Assembly (NCBI GenBank): GCA_037693485.1
Contig: CM075344.1
Location: 38,311,501 to 38,375,500, forward strand
Length of the DNA: 64,000 nucleotides
Origin: Kitagawia praeruptora
Lineage: Eukaryota; Streptophyta; Magnoliopsida; Apiales; Apiaceae
Reading direction: 5' to 3'
In this document: piece after piece, positions 23,936-34,800 of the stretch
Position numbering within the stretch: the stretch's first letter is position 1
Layout of the letters: each line of letters starts with the position of its first letter
Made by a program: the position numbers and the translations under genes
The notes under the pieces: generated by a model
The model's database searches: none
What the model was told of the DNA's origin: nothing
What the model saw: only the letters and a program-made list of their open reading frames with translations

Positions 23936-24445
23936 TTCCTAGTGGTATCTAATAATACTGTATTGCAGCTAGAAATGTGTTTTGATTTACTTGAGAATTA
24001 AAAACTCTCAGAATAACTCTTAGCAGAAATTTTGTCTAAGGCAAAATTTGCTTATCAACGGATATCCTTTTATCCGTTGGTAGTGTAAACACATTACTAG
24101 ATTTTCGTATGTCAACGGATAACAGGTTGTCCACGTCATCGATGGATAAACTGTTTTCTCAACCGTCCAATCTTTATCCGTTGATATACATATACTTTTT
24201 ATATAGCCGTTGATAAACGTGTATAATTAGTCACGGCTGTACTTCTTTCCTTTTTATTTATTGTCTGACAGTTACTTTTGACCAATGGGGTAATTACTCT
24301 TAATTATTTCATTTTTAATTCTTGGAATATATAAAAGGCTGTTTTGTATTCTCACATTTCACCTTTATTCATTTTCAAGAGTCTCATTAGTTAACTGCAT
24401 CTTCTTCACTAAATCTCTCTCTGCAACAAAAGCTCAAACACTCCA
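23936..24445 (+). promoter_or_regulatory. Post-pol leader with probable internal promoter for the extra ORF
   Basis: These 510 non-coding bases hold four exact CAACGGAT cores (24055, 24071 reverse, 24112, 24175 reverse) and near-matches at about 24138 and 24204. They are followed by TATATAAAA at 24328-24336 in the context CTTGGAATATATAA, shared with the LTR promoter. About 110 bp later comes the ATG of the extra ORF. The intervening segment is CT- and CA-rich (CTCTCTCTGCAACAAAAG) and resembles a plant 5' UTR. An internal promoter is inferred; pol readthrough or splicing are alternatives. Confidence 0.55.
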
Positions 24446-27400
24446 ATGGCGCCTATTGTTAAGATGATGTCTTCCACCGGGTTTACCTATGAGAAGAACA
24501 ATTTCGCGGCCTTTGTTGATACTGTGAACGCTCCAGAAGCATATCACACCATGATGAATTTCGTGAAGAAATGCAAACTGTCACATGCTATGACTGCCAC
24601 CACTCCTCTAATCCATGAGGTTATCGAAGAGATGTGGGCATCTGCTGAGTACAATGGCACAGACGGTACACTTGCTTTTTCTTTAAAGGGTAAAAATTAT
24701 GTAGTTAATTCTGATGTGTTAACTACCTGTTTAAAATTGCCTGAGAATAACTGTCTGAAGGAACCCAGTAATGCTGAAATTGTTACCATGCTTAATTCCA
24801 TAAATTATACCCTTAGTACTGAGAACTTAGGGAAAATTGTTAGGAAAGGTATGGTTAAGGAATGGAGTTATCTTTGTGATGCCTTCATTAAAACTTTTTC
24901 TGGCAAGATTAGTAACTTTGATGCTGTTACCAACTCCATGCTAATTATGCTTTGTATGCTTTTAACTGATAAATTTTATAATTTTGGCACACTAGTCATG
25001 TATGAGATAGCAGCTAAATTAGGTAAAAAGGAAACTAGGGGCAAGAATGTTTATTTTGCTAGATTTTTAATGCTCCTAGCACTGCATGTATCTGAGAATG
25101 AGCTATCCATTGCTAACCCGGATAGCAAGTTCAATTGTTTTGTTCAGGAGAAGAGAGTCTTAAGTGATTTGATTCGAATGAACCTAAATGCAGAAGTACA
25201 ATTGGTATATCTACCAATTATTCAGGTAACTGTTTCCAACCCTGAACTTCCTATCTCCAACCCCCAAATTTCTTTGCCTTCTAGTGTCACAATGGAGTCT
25301 GTGACTGTGACCAAACAGGCTCCTACCAAAGTGACCAAATCCAAAGTTCCTAAACCACAATCTAAAAGACAAACCTCAGGTGTCTCTCAAAAGGCATCTG
25401 TTGCAAAAACTACCAAAGCTCTTGAGGGGAGTGTGAAGGTGGTAGTGAGTGGTGAGGGACAGGGTGAACATCAAAGAAGCCCTAAGGATAAGGAAGGTAA
25501 GGCAAGTGCACACAACATTTCAGTCTCTCAAAAGACTATTAATGAACCTACAAGCCAATTTCTAGTTACATCCTCTCAACAGGGTGTGACTACTAATTTG
25601 AGTTCCATTTCAAGAACACAGCACAAAAGGGCAAGGGACACAGATAGCTCTCCCTCAAAAACCTATGGTAGAAGGGTAAAATCCAAAACCATTGGGGAAT
25701 CACAGGGTGCACACACTGTACAGCAAACTGTACCTTCTCAAATTCAGTTTGATGTGACTTCAATAAATGTGGAGTCACAGCCCCTTGATCTTAACCTTCA
25801 AATCGATACACATTTTGATCCACCATCACCAACTCCATCTCTGGATGTGGATATGATCTCTACATCAATTCCTGATTCTCCATCTTTAAAATTCATGGAG
25901 AAGCCCCACTCAACAATTGGTGGTCATCCTCTTTTAGATGATTTGTTGGGCCATCAATCTTCCATTCCTGAATTCACAACACTATCTGTGGCCTCTTCCT
26001 TAAAATCAATCACCACAGATTCCGTGTTGGTTTTCACTTCAACGGATACTCGTTTACCTTCATCAACGGATATCCTTCATCCGTTGACAAGTGTTTCTTC
26101 ATCAACGGATATGTCTTCAGCTAACTATACGTTGACAGCAATAACTACTACATCAACGGATACTCCTTATCCGTTGACAACTCTCTCTACCACTGAAAAA
26201 TGTGACATTCCTATGTCAACTGTGGAGGAGTTTGTAGTAATTGAAACACTTTTAGGAATGAGGGAAGGGAGTGAGAGGCTGCCTTGTGAGCAGGCAAAAG
26301 GAGAGAAAATCAATGAGAGGCTGACCATTTCTTCCGGTCAGGCAAAAGGAGAGCTAGAGAGTTCCACCTTAGTAGGTGAAGGTGAGGGTGTGAGAGGTGT
26401 GAGCCAGGGGGAGCCCCTGATGCAAGAAAAGAGAGATGAGAGGAGAGAAGGGACTACAGGAGAAATAAGGCAGGAAGAATCAGTCATTGCAAGTGAGTTA
26501 ATGGAGGTTAATGAAGCTTCCAAAGAGATGGAATTTAGACAGGAATATCAGTCAGTTATTGACTCCATCTCTTTGGATCCTGAAACCTTTACTCATCCTG
26601 TTTCTGCCTATCAAGTCATGGCACAGCAGGGCAATGTGGAGGCAGAGGAGGCAATGCACCTAGTGCACACCTCAGAATCTCTTCAAAGAGCAAAAGAAGC
26701 TTTACAAACCCTGTCTCCAAATGCTGGAAGTGAAGAGTTTGGCAGTTATGACAGTCAAAGTTCAGATGGTGAAGACATAAATGAAGATGAAACTCCAGGA
26801 TGGATGTTTTCCAATGCCACTGAACTTGGGCATCTCAATGTGGAAATCATGAAGCAATACCAATCTGCTAAGGCTGAGCACCAAACTGCAGAACCACAGA
26901 GAAAGACTGTTCTTGAGCAAGTAATGGCCTCCCTGAAATTACAAAAGATGCAATCTGTTATTCAAAGAACACAGCAAGAGGAGGTCCAGTCTGCAATTAG
27001 AGATATGAAAATAGCACTAGATGCCAGGATTGAGGCACTAGCTCCTACTACCACTCAGAAGGTGCTTTCTAGCAAACTTCTCAAAGAAGATAGCCTGGCT
27101 AAGTCTGTTCAGCTTCTTTCCTCAAGGGTGGATAGTATGGAATCTCAATTGCACACCATCATTGCCAATCAAACAAAACAAACTCAACTACTGGAAATGC
27201 TACTTGCAGCTTCAACCCCAACCCTTGATGCTAACAAAAAGGGGGAGAAAATGGGAACAAGCACAGAAGAGGCTGCAACATCTACTGGCCAATTTCAAGC
27301 TACCAGTAGTGAGATAGCACATATTGAGGGGGAGCAACAACCAATTGTAGTGGTCAATCCAACAGAGTTTGAGATAAAGGCTTCCCCTGTGAAGAAACAA

Positions 27401-28372
27401 GTGGCTTTGCCTGAGATTCAAAGATTAGAAGACATCTCAGATGGTGAAAGGCAAGCCAGGATAGAAGCTTTGGAAAAGATAAACAAGGAGGCTAATGACA
27501 GAATTCTAAGGACAGAGAGGATGATCAATGAATCAATTGCATCAACTCTGTTCCTTAATGCTCAATCTTCTGCTCCAACAATATCAACCACAATCATGAA
27601 GGTGCTCACTCCAAGGGTTGTGGCTCCTACATTCTATGATGCTGAGCCATCATTTGTCAAAGAATTTGAACCAGCTATCAAAACCAGAGCCTACTCACCA
27701 CCAAAGGAAAATGGGAAGAACAAGCTTCAATTGGACTACCCATTTCCCAAGAATGATGAAGAAAAGCTAATGGGAAAAACTATCATAGAGTTCAAAGAAC
27801 AGACAAATAAGAGTGTAAGAGATTGGATGGCTGTAATCATGAGGAATGGAAAAGTATTAAATATATCCAACAGTCATCCTAGATTTGTGGAAGCTAAAAG
27901 AGAAGAAGTCTCCAGAATCCAAAGGGAAGCCCATCCAAGTACAGAAAATCAACATGAAAACTCAGAAGAGAAGCAAGCCAGGCTAGCTCAAGAGTTAATG
28001 GATGAGGTAGAGGTTGAAATGAAGGAACCTGAGGAAGTTCCCAAAATCAAACCTAGAAGAAGGAAAGCTAAAACCAAGAGGGTTCTTTCTCCAGAACTCT
28101 CTCCAGAAAAAGAAACAATTGATTCACCAGTACCTATGTCTGCAATAGTAATCGACCCAACTGTAAACTTTCATGGTGACCCCATAAGGCCTAAAGAGGA
28201 ACCAGTGAATTTTGATTCAATTGAAGTTCCTTCATTCTTGCTAAATCCAAAACAAAAGAAAAGGGCTCCAAAGAAGCAACTTTCAAAGGGACCAGTTCAA
28301 GTTGCTAGGGTACCTGCCATTGTCAAACAACCAATCTTGGAAAACAAAGAAGACTTTATCTATCAGGCATAA
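24446..28372 (+). CDS. Extra (env-position) ORF of copia element, 1308 aa, function unknown
   Basis: The ATG at 24446 lies in good context (CCAATGGCG). Residues ~20-255 are predicted helical and globular (LIHEVIEEMW, LTDKFYNFGTLVMYEIAAKLG). Residues ~260-580 are Ser/Thr/Pro-rich and low-complexity, with six CAACGGAT cores at 26039-26177 (residues ~532-578). An acidic region follows, then a likely coiled coil at about residues 835-930 and a basic C-terminal part (KPRRRKAKTKR near residue 1205). I see no signal peptide, transmembrane segment or glycoprotein features, so calling it an envelope would rest only on position. SIRE-lineage elements are known to carry an ORF here. TAA at 28370-28372 ends the frame, but the same frame continues open to 28933. 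Confidence 0.75.
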   Translation: MAPIVKMMSSTGFTYEKNNFAAFVDTVNAPEAYHTMMNFVKKCKLSHAMTATTPLIHEVIEEMWASAEYNGTDGTLAFSLKGKNYVVNSDVLTTCLKLPENNCLKEPSNAEIVTMLNSINYTLSTENLGKIVRKGMVKEWSYLCDAFIKTFSGKISNFDAVTNSMLIMLCMLLTDKFYNFGTLVMYEIAAKLGKKETRGKNVYFARFLMLLALHVSENELSIANPDSKFNCFVQEKRVLSDLIRMNLNAEVQLVYLPIIQVTVSNPELPISNPQISLPSSVTMESVTVTKQAPTKVTKSKVPKPQSKRQTSGVSQKASVAKTTKALEGSVKVVVSGEGQGEHQRSPKDKEGKASAHNISVSQKTINEPTSQFLVTSSQQGVTTNLSSISRTQHKRARDTDSSPSKTYGRRVKSKTIGESQGAHTVQQTVPSQIQFDVTSINVESQPLDLNLQIDTHFDPPSPTPSLDVDMISTSIPDSPSLKFMEKPHSTIGGHPLLDDLLGHQSSIPEFTTLSVASSLKSITTDSVLVFTSTDTRLPSSTDILHPLTSVSSSTDMSSANYTLTAITTTSTDTPYPLTTLSTTEKCDIPMSTVEEFVVIETLLGMREGSERLPCEQAKGEKINERLTISSGQAKGELESSTLVGEGEGVRGVSQGEPLMQEKRDERREGTTGEIRQEESVIASELMEVNEASKEMEFRQEYQSVIDSISLDPETFTHPVSAYQVMAQQGNVEAEEAMHLVHTSESLQRAKEALQTLSPNAGSEEFGSYDSQSSDGEDINEDETPGWMFSNATELGHLNVEIMKQYQSAKAEHQTAEPQRKTVLEQVMASLKLQKMQSVIQRTQQEEVQSAIRDMKIALDARIEALAPTTTQKVLSSKLLKEDSLAKSVQLLSSRVDSMESQLHTIIANQTKQTQLLEMLLAASTPTLDANKKGEKMGTSTEEAATSTGQFQATSSEIAHIEGEQQPIVVVNPTEFEIKASPVKKQVALPEIQRLEDISDGERQARIEALEKINKEANDRILRTERMINESIASTLFLNAQSSAPTISTTIMKVLTPRVVAPTFYDAEPSFVKEFEPAIKTRAYSPPKENGKNKLQLDYPFPKNDEEKLMGKTIIEFKEQTNKSVRDWMAVIMRNGKVLNISNSHPRFVEAKREEVSRIQREAHPSTENQHENSEEKQARLAQELMDEVEVEMKEPEEVPKIKPRRRKAKTKRVLSPELSPEKETIDSPVPMSAIVIDPTVNFHGDPIRPKEEPVNFDSIEVPSFLLNPKQKKRAPKKQLSKGPVQVARVPAIVKQPILENKEDFIYQA

Positions 28373-28933
28373 ATTGAAGAATACTCTGACATGAATCTAT
28401 TTTTGGATGAATTGTCAGAAGTAAGAGGAATTGACAAGTACAAGAATCAGCCTGAGAGATTAGTGTTTGTCTACAAGGGAGGAAGTCAGAGGACATGGCC
28501 ACTAAAGAAGGTTCTTGGAGAAAATTATCATACATTGACCAGAGTGTTCTCAGCTTTCAAGAGACACACAGGGTTCTCTGAGATAGCCAGAAGGGAGATA
28601 ATTAGCAGAATAGAAGAAATAAGGAGAGAATGGAACTCACCCTCAAGTCTACCAAAGAAAATGAAGATCCCTTATAATGGACAGAAAATCCACATTCAAC
28701 CCTTTTGGATGATGGAGTTCAGGGATAATGAGGGCACTAGGAGATTCTTCAGGTTAGAAGACCAACTGTCAAAGGCTAGTTCTGACTACCTGAGATGGTT
28801 ACAACTAAAGCTAAATCCAAAGGTTGTTGAAGAAGATACCTTCTATAGGCAACTTCAAGTGCAAATTGAGTCCAACTCTGCCAAGGAAGGAAAGTCAAGG
28901 GTGCAGCCAACCAGAGAGAGGAAACCTCATTAA
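28373..28933 (+). pseudogene. In-frame continuation of the extra ORF after TAA
   Basis: The frame of the 1308-residue ORF resumes directly after the TAA and stays open for 186 codons; the first ATG is at 28391. The segment is well-structured sequence (RLVFVYKGGSQRTWPLKKVL, PFWMMEFRDNEGTRRFFRLE) with no low complexity. It looks like the original C-terminal domain cut off by one stop codon, but it could be a separate small protein or reached by readthrough. No known family is recognised. Confidence 0.55.
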
Positions 28934-29111
28934 TCTGCTCAATCTAAAGGAGCACATCTCTGATAAGTTTCTTAAAGCTTTCTGTTTTTAATTTTTGTAG
29001 CTTAATACAATGTTTGCATACTGAAGTGTGTATATATCGTTAGGAATGTTTTGTTATCATCAAGGTTCTGAATTTATGCTTTATAGCCATCAAGTATAAA
29101 TTGGGGGAGAT
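28934..29111 (+). other. 3' untranslated segment and polypurine tract of copia element
   Basis: Non-coding sequence ending in TTGGGGGAGAT (29101-29111) directly before the 3' LTR at 29112. The G/A run is the plus-strand primer site expected there. Confidence 0.8.
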
Positions 29112-30096
29112 TGTTAGGAATATGTTGTAGTTGATGATAACTTAACATTCAAGCAAAATTGTATAAGTCAAGTTTTGTAACTGTCAACGGATAAGACCTT
29201 ATAACTCTATCCGTTGACAGGTAGCTCATCAACGGATGAGGTTTTGTAGCATACTGCAATATCTCTATTTATCAGTTGATAGTGTCTTTATTCAGAGTCA
29301 TGTTGACCATCAATGGATAGGCAGAATAGGGTAGCCAATTGTAAATAAGCTATGCTATGTAATTCTGTCTAAGTGAAAATGTATCAACGGATGAGAACAG
29401 GGCTCTATCAACGGATACAACTCAAATCTACTCGATCAACGGATACAGCTCAAACTACCATCAACGGATAAGTAGACACAACATCAACGGATAATCATTG
29501 TCACTTTATCCTATGCTAGGAATTAGCAGTTGATAAGGACAGGTTTGACTGACAGATCACATGGGTTGATAGTAGGTATAAAAAGCAATATGGCAGCCAT
29601 ACTTTGGAAACACAGAAGAAAGAAGCATTCCATTTACACAGTACATACAAGAAAGGTGCAGGGGACATATCTGTTCACAAGGACAACCTTTCGGCTACAT
29701 GTGGATTTGGAGTGGAGTAGCAAGTCAACTTGAATTAGATTAATATTATCTTATTCCTGTAGCACTTGTAAACTTGGAATATATAACCAAGTGTAGCAAC
29801 TCTTTAGATGTAAGAAAACATACACATTTGCTTAGGGTTTCTTGAATATCTTTAGAAGCAAAGAGTTGTAAACACAGAAGCTGTGTACATTTGTATCACA
29901 GGGTTTTCTTCGAATAAAAGTCTCAGGTGGTACATTTAACCACCTGATTTTTTATGTGTTTGTGAACCATTTCTTATTCAGCAATTATTTCCTTATAGAT
30001 TTCTGTGGTTTTTATCAGAAATTTATAATAATCAAGAATTGTATTCAACCCCCCCCCCCTTCTACAATTATACAAGTGTGTAATCTGGGAATAACA
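29112..30096 (+). repeat. 3' LTR of copia element (985 bp)
   Basis: It matches 17119-18108 with two substitutions seen by eye and a C11 instead of C16 run. It carries the same eight CAACGGAT cores, shifted by 11,993 bp. It ends GGGAATAACA, followed by the duplication ATCAA and the remainder of Tekay LTR2. Confidence 0.94.
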
Positions 30097-31889
30097 ATCA
30101 AGTTCAGTGATATGAACAGATAAATTCGGATAAGTTCCGACGATCAATAATGCCATAAGAAAGTGGCTCAACATCAACTAGAGTCAAATACTCAGAATGT
30201 TAGAACTGGTCCATCTCATAATTTTTAAAAACAAAGTTAGGCATGCTGATCAGTCACGCTCTAACCCGGACAGTGCACAAAGCAAAGTCCTCATCGGATC
30301 CAAGGCACTGAAAGGCCTTACACATCGACCAATATATGGTCAGACCAATTAAGGTCAAGTTTTATATAAATCCACCAATTCTAACCTTACGTTCAGGTGT
30401 CGATACAATTGACAACCTTTAAATCATAATTAGGTGTCGGAAGATTGACAACCTTGATCACAACAATCACTGGAAGTTCACGTTCCAGGAAAAACAACTC
30501 AAAGTGAATGTACGATAACAAATGGTACAACATCTAGTATCGATGAGTTCGATACAACAATGGGGTCATAATGAAGAATCAACAATAGTAACAATAAGTG
30601 TTGTCTAGATCGATACAAGAAATGGGTAAATCGAATGCAACGATATTATAGGCGTCGACGAATTCGAACGCCACCATCTGGGTAATAATAATTAATCAAG
30701 AGTAATAAGGCATCGACTAGAGCGAATGCCTAAAAAGGTTGAAATGAATCGTCAATGATAATTTAAATGAATCTCGTCAAAGTTGATAAGAATAATTCAA
30801 TGGATCCATGCTGTGAATAATTTAAGAATGATTTCTTGAACAATAATTTAAAGGGATACATGGCATAGCATTTGTATATTTAATAGGATAACAAGTGGTA
30901 GAAAAATACTTGCCTGATAATAAGGTCAAGTCCGTCTAAATATTCTCGTAACCTTCTGCTTTAGCTTTTTCTTTGCTCCTCTGACTCGACTCTATAATAA
31001 ACGTCTCGAATCAAATACTAATACATCTCACTATTCATTCCACGTATTTCATGTAATTCACATAATTTACATAATTCATTTAGCACGTAACATTTATATT
31101 GCCCTAGCGGACACATTCAAATCACGTAATCAATTAATGGAACTCTACAATTATTTTTAACACAAGTCCAAACCTCGTCATAAATTAAATCTCGCTTCGA
31201 AATATTTTTAAAACAATTTTCATAATTTTTGGGATTTTTCTAATATTTTTAAAGCATTTAAAACTCAAAACGGGATAATTTGGAATTAAATAACCTCAAT
31301 TATATTAATTAAATTAAACAATAATTAATGAATAAAATTATTCGATAAATGATCTCATTTATCGAATAATTAAATCAATTTAAATTATTATTCGAAATGA
31401 TTTAATATAATTAAAGTATTAAATTCTACATTTAAATAATTAAGGAAATGATTCCAAAAATCTTAAAATAAATAATAATTTTGGATAAATCCGATTTTTG
31501 TTTTAAAATAATACAGAAAATATTTTTCTGAAAATTTAGAAACTGATTTTGTATTTTTCTGATTTTTATTGAATTAAATATGAATTTTCGAAAATTAAAA
31601 CAATTTAAAATAAAAATCAGAAATAATCAGCACTATTCATCGTCTTCTTCTTCAAGCTCCACCACCGGCGGCAATGGCAGCTCCGGCCGGCGGCGCAACT
31701 CCGGCGACACTCTAAATCTAGTCAAACATGACCCAAACTCAACACAAGCTTTGTCTTTGAACGATCTACAACTTCGCCAACCCGGAATTTCCAAACAATT
31801 ACTCGAACTAAAATTCCGTTCAAAAAGTCAACATTTTCCGATGAACACCAAGAACACTCAAGAACAATTTCGAAATAATCAAACCACGT

Positions 31890-34800
31890 CTAAACATGTT
31901 TAACGAACTCAAAACCTAACATATGATATACCAAACTGACCAGGAGAAAATTATCTACAACATGGAATCGACACCGTCGTCCGTATAAAGCTTCATATGG
32001 TGGCATTCCAATGCTGGCGTGATAGCTGTTGTTATAAGAGAACTCCACCAAAGGCAGATGGTCATCCCAACTACCCTGAAGGTCCATCGCACACACTCTC
32101 AACATGTCTTCAATCGTTTGAATCGTACGCTCGCTTTGTCCATCAGTTTGCGGATGATATGCAGTGCTCATGTTCAGTTTAGTTCCCAGAGCTTCTTGAA
32201 ATTGTCGCCAAAATCTGGAATTAAATCTCGGGTCTCTATCAGACACAATCGAAACAGGGACTCCATGTCGCATCACTATCTCTTTCAAGTACAGGTGAAC
32301 TAACTTGTCCATCGTATATCTTTCGTTGATCGGTAGAAAATGTGCCGACTTCGTTAATCTATCAATGATAACCCAAATGGCATCGTGATTAGCTTTCGTC
32401 TTGGGTAATCCAACCACAAAATCCATGGCAATCTGCTCCCATCTCCATTCAGGAATCTCTAGGGGCTGTAACAATCCACTCGGCCTCTGATGCTCTGCTT
32501 TAACCGTCTGGCAAGTGTAACACTTACTAACCCATTCTGCAATCTCTCTTTTCATGTCTGGCCACCAAAAATTTTCTTTTAGATCTCGGTACATCTTCGT
32601 ACTCCCGGGGTGAATTGAGAACTTTGAATTATGAGCTTCTTGTAAAATTTCATTCTTCAGTTCTGCCACATTAGGAATCCAAATTCTAGAAGAAAATCTT
32701 AAGACTCCTTCCTCGTCCTTTTGGCTGCTTAACTCTTCTCCCGACAATTCATTCACATCATGGTTCATTATTTCTTCTTGGCACTTTCTGATCCTCTCCA
32801 ACAGTTCTGGTTGAAATGTCATTGCGTAATTCAAATCAGTTGCACAAACTGGGGCACGAATCTCTATTTCCAATTTCTCAAATTCCCTGAATAACTCTTG
32901 GTTCATAGTAAACATGTTCAATTTTTCCTTCCTACTCAAGGCATCTGCTACCACATTGGCTTTCCCCGGATGATAATTGATGGTACAATCATAGTCTTTA
33001 ATCAGTTCCAACCATCTCCTTTGTCTCATGTTAAGTTCCTTCTGGGTGAAAATATACTTCAAACTCTTGTGGTCAGTATAAATCTCACACTTCTCTCCAT
33101 ATAGATAGTGTCTCCAAATCTTGAGTGCAAAAACAATGGCTGCTAGTTCCAAATCATGGGTAGGATATTTCTGTTCATGTATCTTCAACTGCCTGGAAGC
33201 ATAGGCTATCACCTTGTCATGCTGCATCAATACACATCCCAGTCCTTTATGGGACGCATCACTATATATCACAAAGTCTCCTTGTTCATCTGGCAATGTC
33301 AACACTGGAGCCGTCACCAATCTCTTTTTCAGTTCTTGGAAGCTTTCCTCACACTTGTCATTCCAAATAAACTTTTCACTTTTCCTTGTCAACTTGGTTA
33401 GTGGAGTGGCTATCTTCGCAAAGTCTTGGACGAATCTTCGATAATAACCTGCCAATCCCATAAAACTCCTGACCTCTGTCGGTGTCTTTGGTCTCTCCCA
33501 ATTCAGTACAGCCTCAATCTTAGCCGGGTCTACCTTAATCCCTTCATTGCTTACCACATGCCCTAAGAATTGAACTTCTCTTAGCCAGAATTCACATTTC
33601 GAAAACTTAGCAAACAACCTTTCCTTTCTCAAGATCCTCAACGTTATCCTCAAATTTTCCCTATGTTCCTCTTCTGTCTTGGAATATACCAAAATATCAT
33701 CAATGAATACAATTATAAATTTATCCAAGTATCTCTTAAATACCCTGTTCATCAAGTCCATAAAAGCAGCTGGTGCATTTGTCAGTCCAAAAGCCATTAC
33801 CAAAAATTCATAATGTCCATACCTACTTCGGAATGCCGTCTTAGGTACATCTTCAGGTTTGATCTTTAGCTGATGGTAACCCGATCTTAAATCAATCTTC
33901 GAAAAGTGGACAGCTCCTTTCAATTGGTCAAACAAATCATCTATCCTTGGCAATGGATACTTATTCTTAATAGTCAATTTATTCAACTCTCGGTAGTCAA
34001 TACACAACCTCATGCTACCATCCTTCTTTTTAACAAATAGTACTGGGGCTCCCCACGGGGATACGCTGGGTCTGATAATTCCTTTTTCCCGTAGATCTTG
34101 CAACTGGACTGCCAACTCTTTCATCTCTATCGGAGCCATTCTGTATGGAGCCTTCGATACTGGTTCAGTTCCTGGGGCTAGGTCAATCGCAAATTCTATT
34201 TCCCGATCTGGAGGTAAACCTGGTAGCTCATCGGGAAAAACATCTGGAAACTCATTCACTACTGGAATCTCTTCCAAATTAGGCATCTCTGTTTTTGTGT
34301 CTCGCACGTAGGCTAAATAGCCTTCACATCCTTGTCTAAGTAATCTCTTAGTCTGCACAATAGTCAAGAACTTCCTAGTTTGTTTCTGACCGCAGAAAAC
34401 AACCTCTATATTATCAGGGGATCGTAACGTCAATTTCTTACCTCTACAATCTATCTGGGCACTATGCTCTGTCAACCAATCCATCCCTAGGATTACATCA
34501 AATTCTCCTAGTTGGAAGGGTATTAAGTTGGCATAAAAACAGTGCCCTAAAACTACAACATCACAACGAGGACACACCTGATCGACGGGTATGCGCTCCG
34601 AATTAGCTATCTCTATAACTAACACCTCGTCTAACAATCTCATCTCACAATTCAATTTATTGACAAAATCTAAAGAAATAAAAGACTTCGTAGCTCCAGA
34701 ATCAATTAACACCTTGGCATTGACGGAATTTACAAGAAGCGTACCTGCCAAAACATCGGACTCTTGCACAGCCTCGTTCATAGACATGTTGAAGGTTCGG

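Larger units (their letters stand above)
17119..30096 (+). mobile_element. SIRE/Maximus-like Ty1/copia retrotransposon (12,978 bp)
   Basis: Complete element with TG..CA LTRs (17119-18108 and 29112-30096), iMet primer site, gag, pol in the copia order protease-integrase-RT-RNase H, a 0.5 kb leader, an extra ORF of more than 1300 codons, a short polypurine tract and the 5 bp duplication ATCAA at 17114-17118 and 30097-30101. Large size, a gag of about 800 residues and an extra post-pol ORF are typical of the SIRE/Maximus lineage (family knowledge). By eye the LTRs differ by only two substitutions (near 17601 and 17808) plus poly-C length (16 versus 11), so insertion is recent. Pol and the extra ORF each carry one in-frame TAA. 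Confidence 0.93.
16665..31969 (-). repeat. LTR2 of Tekay-like array, split by the copia element
   Basis: The LTR parts are 16665-17118 and 30097-31969; they rejoin exactly once the copia element and one ATCAA are removed, as shown by the uninterrupted LTR3. It is truncated at the same CATGGAATC junction as LTR1 and LTR3. The second part is AT-rich LTR sequence with the same GC-rich patch (about 31655-31715). Confidence 0.87.

Noticed and set aside
24446..28372. Naming the extra copia ORF an envelope gene
   Set aside because: No signal peptide, membrane segment, cleavage site or cysteine pattern is visible; position alone is not enough.
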